Shown here: piece after piece, positions 34,286 to 37,619 of the stretch | How the letters are laid out: each line of letters begins with the position of its first letter | Position numbering within the stretch: position 1 is the first letter of the stretch | Assembly: GCA_947174885.1 (NCBI GenBank) | Contig: CAMWKO010000028.1 | Location: 1 to 37,619 of the forward strand | DNA length: 37,619 nucleotides | Direction: 5' to 3' | From: an uncultured Clostridia bacterium | GTDB lineage: Bacteria > Bacillota > Clostridia > Lachnospirales > Lachnospiraceae | Program-made: the position numbers and the translations under genes | The notes under the pieces: model-generated | The model's input: the letters and a program-made list of their open reading frames with translations, nothing else | Told to the model about the DNA's origin: nothing | The model's database searches: none

Positions 34286-35677
34286 TTATAATTCACAATT
34301 ATTTACGGTACGAGGAAAAGGAATAACATCTCTAATATTACTCATACCTGTAACATACATAATCAGGCGTTCAAAACCAAGTCCGAAACCGGCATGACGG
34401 GTAGAGCCATACTTTCTAAGGTCTGTATAAAACTCATAGTCATCAGGATTTAAATTATATTCCTTCATACGGTTTAGAAGTATATCATAGTTATCCTCAC
34501 GCTGGCTGCCACCAATAATTTCACCGATTCCGGGAACAAGACAATCCATTGCAGCAACAGTCTTATTATCATCATTAAGCTTCATATAGAATGCTTTAAT
34601 TTCCTTTGGATAATCGGTTACAAAAACAGGACGCTTAAAAATTACTTCAGTTAAATATCGTTCATGCTCAGTCTGTAAGTCACATCCCCAGGATACCTTA
34701 TATTCAAATTTATCGTTATGCTCCTCTAACAGTTTAATTGCCTCTGTGTAGGTTATATGTCCAAAGGTTGAATTTGCAACATGCTGCAAACGGTCAATTA
34801 ATTCCTTATCAATAAAATCATTAAAGAAATTCATTTCTGAAGAAGCATTTTCAAGTACATAATTAATAATATATTTAATCATGCTTTCAGCTAAAAACAT
34901 ATCATCATCAAGATCTGCAAATGCAATTTCAGGCTCAATCATCCAAAACTCGGCAGCATGGCGGGTAGTATTGGAGTTTTCGGCTCTAAAGGTTGGACCA
35001 AAAGTATATATATTTTTAAAAGCCATGGCATATGTTTCACCATTTAGCTGACCGCTAACAGTAAGATTAGTAGGCTTGTTAAAAAAATCTTTTGTATAAT
35101 CAATGTCACCGGTATCAGAAACAGGTATATTTTTTAAATCCATAGTAGTAACCTGAAACATTTCGCCTGCACCCTCACAGTCGCTGCCTGTAATTAACGG
35201 AGTATGAACATACACAAAATCTCTTTCCTGAAAGAATTTGTGTATTGCATATGATATAATGGAACGGACTCTGAAAACCGCCTGAAAGGTATTGGTTCTG
35301 GGACGTAAGTGAGATATCGTTCTAAGGTATTCAAAGGAATGACGTTTTTTCTGGAGTGGGTAATCTGATGAACAGGCACCTTCAATATCTATCTCGTCTG
35401 CCTGTATTTCAAAGGGCTGCTTAGCATCAGGAGTGAGAGTAAGAGTACCTTTAATAATGAGTGCCGTACCTACGCCGGCCTTTGATATTGACTCAAAATT
35501 AGAAAGCTTATTATTATAAACAATCTGAAGCGGCTCAAAAAAAGTACCGTCATTTAAAGTGATAAAGCCAAAGGTTTTAGAATCACGATTACTTTTAATC
35601 CAGCCACCTACGGTTACTTTTTTTTCTGCAAATTGATCTATGTTTTTAAAAATCTCTTTTATATTTATAATATTCAT
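34286..35677 (-). CDS. asnS: Asparaginyl-tRNA synthetase
   Basis: This 463-residue class II synthetase has an N-terminal OB-fold ([19 protein letters not shown]) for anticodon binding and a catalytic domain. Motif 2 is [21 protein letters not shown] and motif 3 is [18 protein letters not shown]; the end [10 protein letters not shown] is typical of AsnRS rather than AspRS, and it lacks the AspRS-specific GAD insertion. Length is standard. GGAGGAAG lies before the ATG at 35677. The leader on the minus strand (to about 35808) has no T-box specifier or GGACCGCG-type antiterminator, so it is probably not T-box controlled. Confidence 0.96.
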   Translation of the reverse strand: MNIINIKEIFKNIDQFAEKKVTVGGWIKSNRDSKTFGFITLNDGTFFEPLQIVYNNKLSNFESISKAGVGTALIIKGTLTLTPDAKQPFEIQADEIDIEGACSSDYPLQKKRHSFEYLRTISHLRPRTNTFQAVFRVRSIISYAIHKFFQERDFVYVHTPLITGSDCEGAGEMFQVTTMDLKNIPVSDTGDIDYTKDFFNKPTNLTVSGQLNGETYAMAFKNIYTFGPTFRAENSNTTRHAAEFWMIEPEIAFADLDDDMFLAESMIKYIINYVLENASSEMNFFNDFIDKELIDRLQHVANSTFGHITYTEAIKLLEEHNDKFEYKVSWGCDLQTEHERYLTEVIFKRPVFVTDYPKEIKAFYMKLNDDNKTVAAMDCLVPGIGEIIGGSQREDNYDILLNRMKEYNLNPDDYEFYTDLRKYGSTRHAGFGLGFERLIMYVTGMSNIRDVIPFPRTVNNCEL

Positions 35678-35819
35678 TGAAACTTCCTCCTATATATAAT
35701 AAGAAATTATGGCATTCTAATCTTTTTTTATAAAATGTGTTTGTAATTATTATTGACTAAAATATAAATCATATTTTATCAAAGTAATAATATATTTTCA
35801 ATGATAATAAACTTTTCTA

Positions 35820-35890
35820 GAGTTTCCGTATTTTTTATTTTTAGATTCAACAAGACTTTTTGAAACTAAAAATAAAAAATACGGAAACTC
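35820..35890. repeat. 71-bp MITE-like element with 11-bp direct repeats
   Basis: GAGTTTCCGTATTTTTTATT... and its complement ending ACGGAAACTC form one long hairpin with a short loop around CAACAAG. Perfect direct repeats AAACTTTTCTA flank it at 35809-35819 and 35898-35908. Confidence 0.87.
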
Positions 35891-36014
35891 GAGTAAAAAA
35901 CTTTTCTATACAGTCTTTGTATAATGTGTTATGACTTTATTTACCATAAAATTGTATTTACAATTATTCAAAAAAGTGATATGTTAATTTATGAAGCAAT
36001 AATATATAGAAATA

Positions 36015-36086
36015 GAGTTTCCGGCGCTTTATTCCGGGTTTTATATTGTTTATGAAATTTGGAAACAAAAAATAGTACGGAAATTC
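36015..36086. repeat. Degenerate MITE-like element before the zinc-ribbon gene
   Basis: GAGTTTCCGG on the left and TACGGAAATTC on the right are recognisable termini of the family, with most of the inner palindrome lost. No clear direct repeat. The stretch 35891-36014 shows nothing else convincing. Confidence 0.5.
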
Positions 36087-36120
36087 AAGTACATATTAGA
36101 ATATATAATGGAGGAAAAAA

Positions 36121-37119
36121 ATGTTTTGTCCAAATTGTGGAAACAAAAATGAAGACAATAGTGTATTCTGTTCAAATTGTGGAATGAAATTAGAGGTGGG
36201 ACAACAGCAAAGTGAAAACTTTGCAGGAAATATTAATATAGTGCCGAACTCTAACATGGGAACGAACAATAACGGAATGGCATATACTGGTAATGCAATG
36301 CCGGAGATGAATGGTGGTATGCCATATTCAGGTAATAATACAATGCCAAACATGAATAATAATATGTCATATTCAGAGGGCGGAATACCTACTATTAATA
36401 ATGGAAATGGAATGGGATATCCAAGCAATAATATGGAGCCAAACAAAAAGAGTAAGGCAGTACCTATTGCAATATCTATTATAGCGGTATTGATTATAAT
36501 AGCAGGTATTATTATTACAGTTCTTTTACTTAATAACAATGATAATAATAAGGAAAGGGAAACAGCTACAACAAGGGAAAAGACTACAACAGAAGAAAAG
36601 ACAACAGAAGAAAAGACAACAGAAGAAAAGACAACAGAAGAAAGAACAACAGAAGAAAGAACAACAGAGGAAATAACAACAGGAGAAAAAGAAACAGGTG
36701 ATTCAACATCTACACTTGTTGGAAGAGATAATATTAGCTTTATATTACCGGGTTCTTTTGAAAAAAATGATGCTCTTGATGGTAATTATGTAAGATATGA
36801 TGACGATGGCAATCCAATAGAGTCAATATACTATTATGTACAGACGGAATCACAGTATACAGAAGAACAAATGAGAGAAGGCTATAGGATTAATGTTGAA
36901 GAAACATATGGAAAAGAGTATAAGTTTACTACATATAATGTTGGTGATTTAGAATTTGATCATTATTCTTTTGAAACAGATACATTATTAGAGGGATATT
37001 ATTCAGAGGTATATGTATATTCAGATGGTACTAACACTCTCTATATTGAAAGTTTAATTTTGGAGGGAGAAGCAGATTCTTTACAGACTATACTAGATAC
37101 AGTATCTGTTACTGAATAG
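36121..37119 (+). CDS. Zinc-ribbon single-pass membrane protein with TTEEK repeats
   Basis: The 332-residue protein starts with a zinc ribbon, MFCPNCGNKNEDNSVFCSNCG, with two CxxC pairs. An Asn/Met/Gly-rich low-complexity linker (about 35-110) follows. One membrane helix (about 116-141) comes after KKSKAVPIA. A stalk of TTEEK/TTEER units (about 150-190, 15-base DNA repeats at 36585-36690) leads to an extracellular domain of about 130 residues beginning GRDNISFILPGSF. By charge the zinc ribbon is inside and the domain outside. GGAGG precedes ATG 36121. Zinc-ribbon-anchored membrane proteins of this plan are common in Clostridia but their role is unclear. A paralogous start follows at 37445. 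Confidence 0.78.
   Translation: MFCPNCGNKNEDNSVFCSNCGMKLEVGQQQSENFAGNINIVPNSNMGTNNNGMAYTGNAMPEMNGGMPYSGNNTMPNMNNNMSYSEGGIPTINNGNGMGYPSNNMEPNKKSKAVPIAISIIAVLIIIAGIIITVLLLNNNDNNKERETATTREKTTTEEKTTEEKTTEEKTTEERTTEERTTEEITTGEKETGDSTSTLVGRDNISFILPGSFEKNDALDGNYVRYDDDGNPIESIYYYVQTESQYTEEQMREGYRINVEETYGKEYKFTTYNVGDLEFDHYSFETDTLLEGYYSEVYVYSDGTNTLYIESLILEGEADSLQTILDTVSVTE
36585..36690 (+). repeat. 15-base tandem repeat encoding TTEEK
   Basis: About seven units of ACAACAGAAGAAAAG with small changes encode the Thr/Glu stalk of the zinc-ribbon protein. The first units are identical at DNA level, so copy number probably varies among strains. Confidence 0.8.
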
Positions 37120-37191
37120 AATAAACAAGAAGAATTGAAGTAATTATTTGATACCTAGCTGCCAATGGCAGTATATTTAGCAAAAAGAAAT

Positions 37192-37269
37192 AAAGGATAC
37201 TTAACAAAGACGAAGTCTACTAAATAATAAATAGTATTAAACTTTGTGTAAGCTAAGTATCCTTTTTGA
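37192..37269 (+). terminator. Long-range hairpin terminator after the zinc-ribbon gene
   Basis: AAAGGATACTTA (37192-37203) pairs with TAAGTATCCTTT (37254-37265), with an inner ACAAAG/CTTTGT stem, followed by TTTTT. The enclosed 50-base loop is unusually long for a simple terminator. Confidence 0.6.
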
Positions 37270-37299
37270 TTAATACAAAATACTAAAAATTGTCTTTTG

Positions 37300-37331
37300 T
37301 TGACAACTCTTGTCTTAAACTGTATTATAAT
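37300..37331 (+). promoter_or_regulatory. Promoter for the second zinc-ribbon gene
   Basis: TTGACA (37300-37305) with TATTAT (37323-37328) at a 17-base spacing; an overlapping TATAAT (37326-37331) would give 20. Confidence 0.6.
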
Positions 37332-37444
37332 AATTAGTATTATGCGTTAGACGAACGTGTAATTTGATACTAAAGTTAAAATATTAAAGGTATTATTTAG
37401 GTTAAGTATCAAGATATAAAATTATAAAGCTTGGAGGAAATAGA

Positions 37445-37619
37445 ATGTTTTGTAGTAATTGTGGAGGAAAGCTTGAGGATAATGCCAGATTTTGTCCGAT
37501 ATGTGGCACAAAGGTAGAAGAAGTACAGCCATCATTTGACACTCCGGTAGTGAATAACCAGCCACAGGATGTGTTTGCAAATCCGGAAGTAAACAATCAG
37601 CCGCAGGATGTATTTGCAA
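37445..37619 (+). CDS. Second zinc-ribbon protein, cut by the window end
   Basis: ATG 37445 follows TTGGAGG at 37431-37437. The visible 58 residues begin MFCSNCGGKLEDNARFCPICG, a two-CxxC zinc ribbon closely similar in plan to the gene at 36121. An Asn/Gln/Pro-rich stretch then repeats VNNQPQDVFANPE in near-identical units. No stop codon is reached. Its C-terminal fate (membrane helix and outer domain, or something else) is outside the window. Confidence 0.72.
   Translation, partial: MFCSNCGGKLEDNARFCPICGTKVEEVQPSFDTPVVNNQPQDVFANPEVNNQPQDVFA

Noticed and set aside
35678-35820. T-box leader for asnS
   Set aside because: No GGACCGCG-like T-box sequence, no specifier stem, and no terminator between the expected start and the ATG.
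36001-36105. AATATATA on both sides of the element at 36015-36086 as a target duplication
   Set aside because: Only 8 bases of pure A/T, at unequal distances from the ends; too likely by chance.
36585-36690. Short regular repeats that might suggest a CRISPR array
   Set aside because: Units are 15 bases with no spacers and stay in frame inside a gene, encoding TTEEK.

Overview
The window is AT-rich, with strong AGGAGG-type ribosome binding sites, ATG/GTG/TTG starts and sigma-A-type promoters. It carries an rpsL-rpsG-fusA-tuf block, an NPPKTG sortase-anchored wall protein and a ferritin-like protein resembling spore-coat families. Together these point to a Gram-positive anaerobe of the Clostridia, most likely Lachnospiraceae; I cannot name the genus from sequence alone. 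About 30 protein genes are supported. There are no tRNA, rRNA, CRISPR or phage genes, and no intact insertion sequence.

Layout: 1-3.5 kb holds a GST-like quinone-reductase homologue, an M20 peptidase and a GNAT acetyltransferase. 3.5-9.65 kb is the accessory region of most interest. It starts with a possible small RNA, then a cyclic-di-GMP-I-like riboswitch with its own terminator. These are followed by a secreted beta-rich protein of unknown function, two tandemly duplicated lipoproteins, and a MacA/MacB-like adaptor-ATPase-permease set. 9.8-14.6 kb is the str operon (rpsL, rpsG, fusA) plus tuf with its own promoter. 14.6-20.9 kb holds a relic, a 1016-residue surface protein and a GT2/GT39-like glycosyltransferase pair. 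21-25.2 kb has a GC-rich structured segment, a ferritin-like protein, a cation/proton antiporter behind a structured attenuator leader, an SGNH hydrolase and a LysR regulator. 25.3-31 kb is a sulfur/Fe-S block: a 40-residue ORF, cysK, nifS and iscU on the plus strand, facing nadA-mnmA on the minus strand. 31-37.6 kb has a soluble hybrid histidine kinase, asnS, and two zinc-ribbon membrane-type proteins, the second cut by the window end.

How genes work together: NifS supplies sulfur to IscU for Fe-S assembly (needed by NadA, a 4Fe-4S enzyme) and to MnmA for tRNA 2-thiolation. CysK makes the cysteine that NifS consumes. The riboswitch-led block could be one unit that makes, handles and exports or protects against a secreted protein in response to a cyclic dinucleotide; this is inference.

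Throughout the window there is a family of non-coding palindromic elements (57, 71 and about 180 bp, plus eroded copies). Their shared ends begin GAGTTTCC or GAGTTTGCC. Four of them are bracketed by perfect 10-11 bp direct repeats, which marks them as transposed miniature elements (MITEs).
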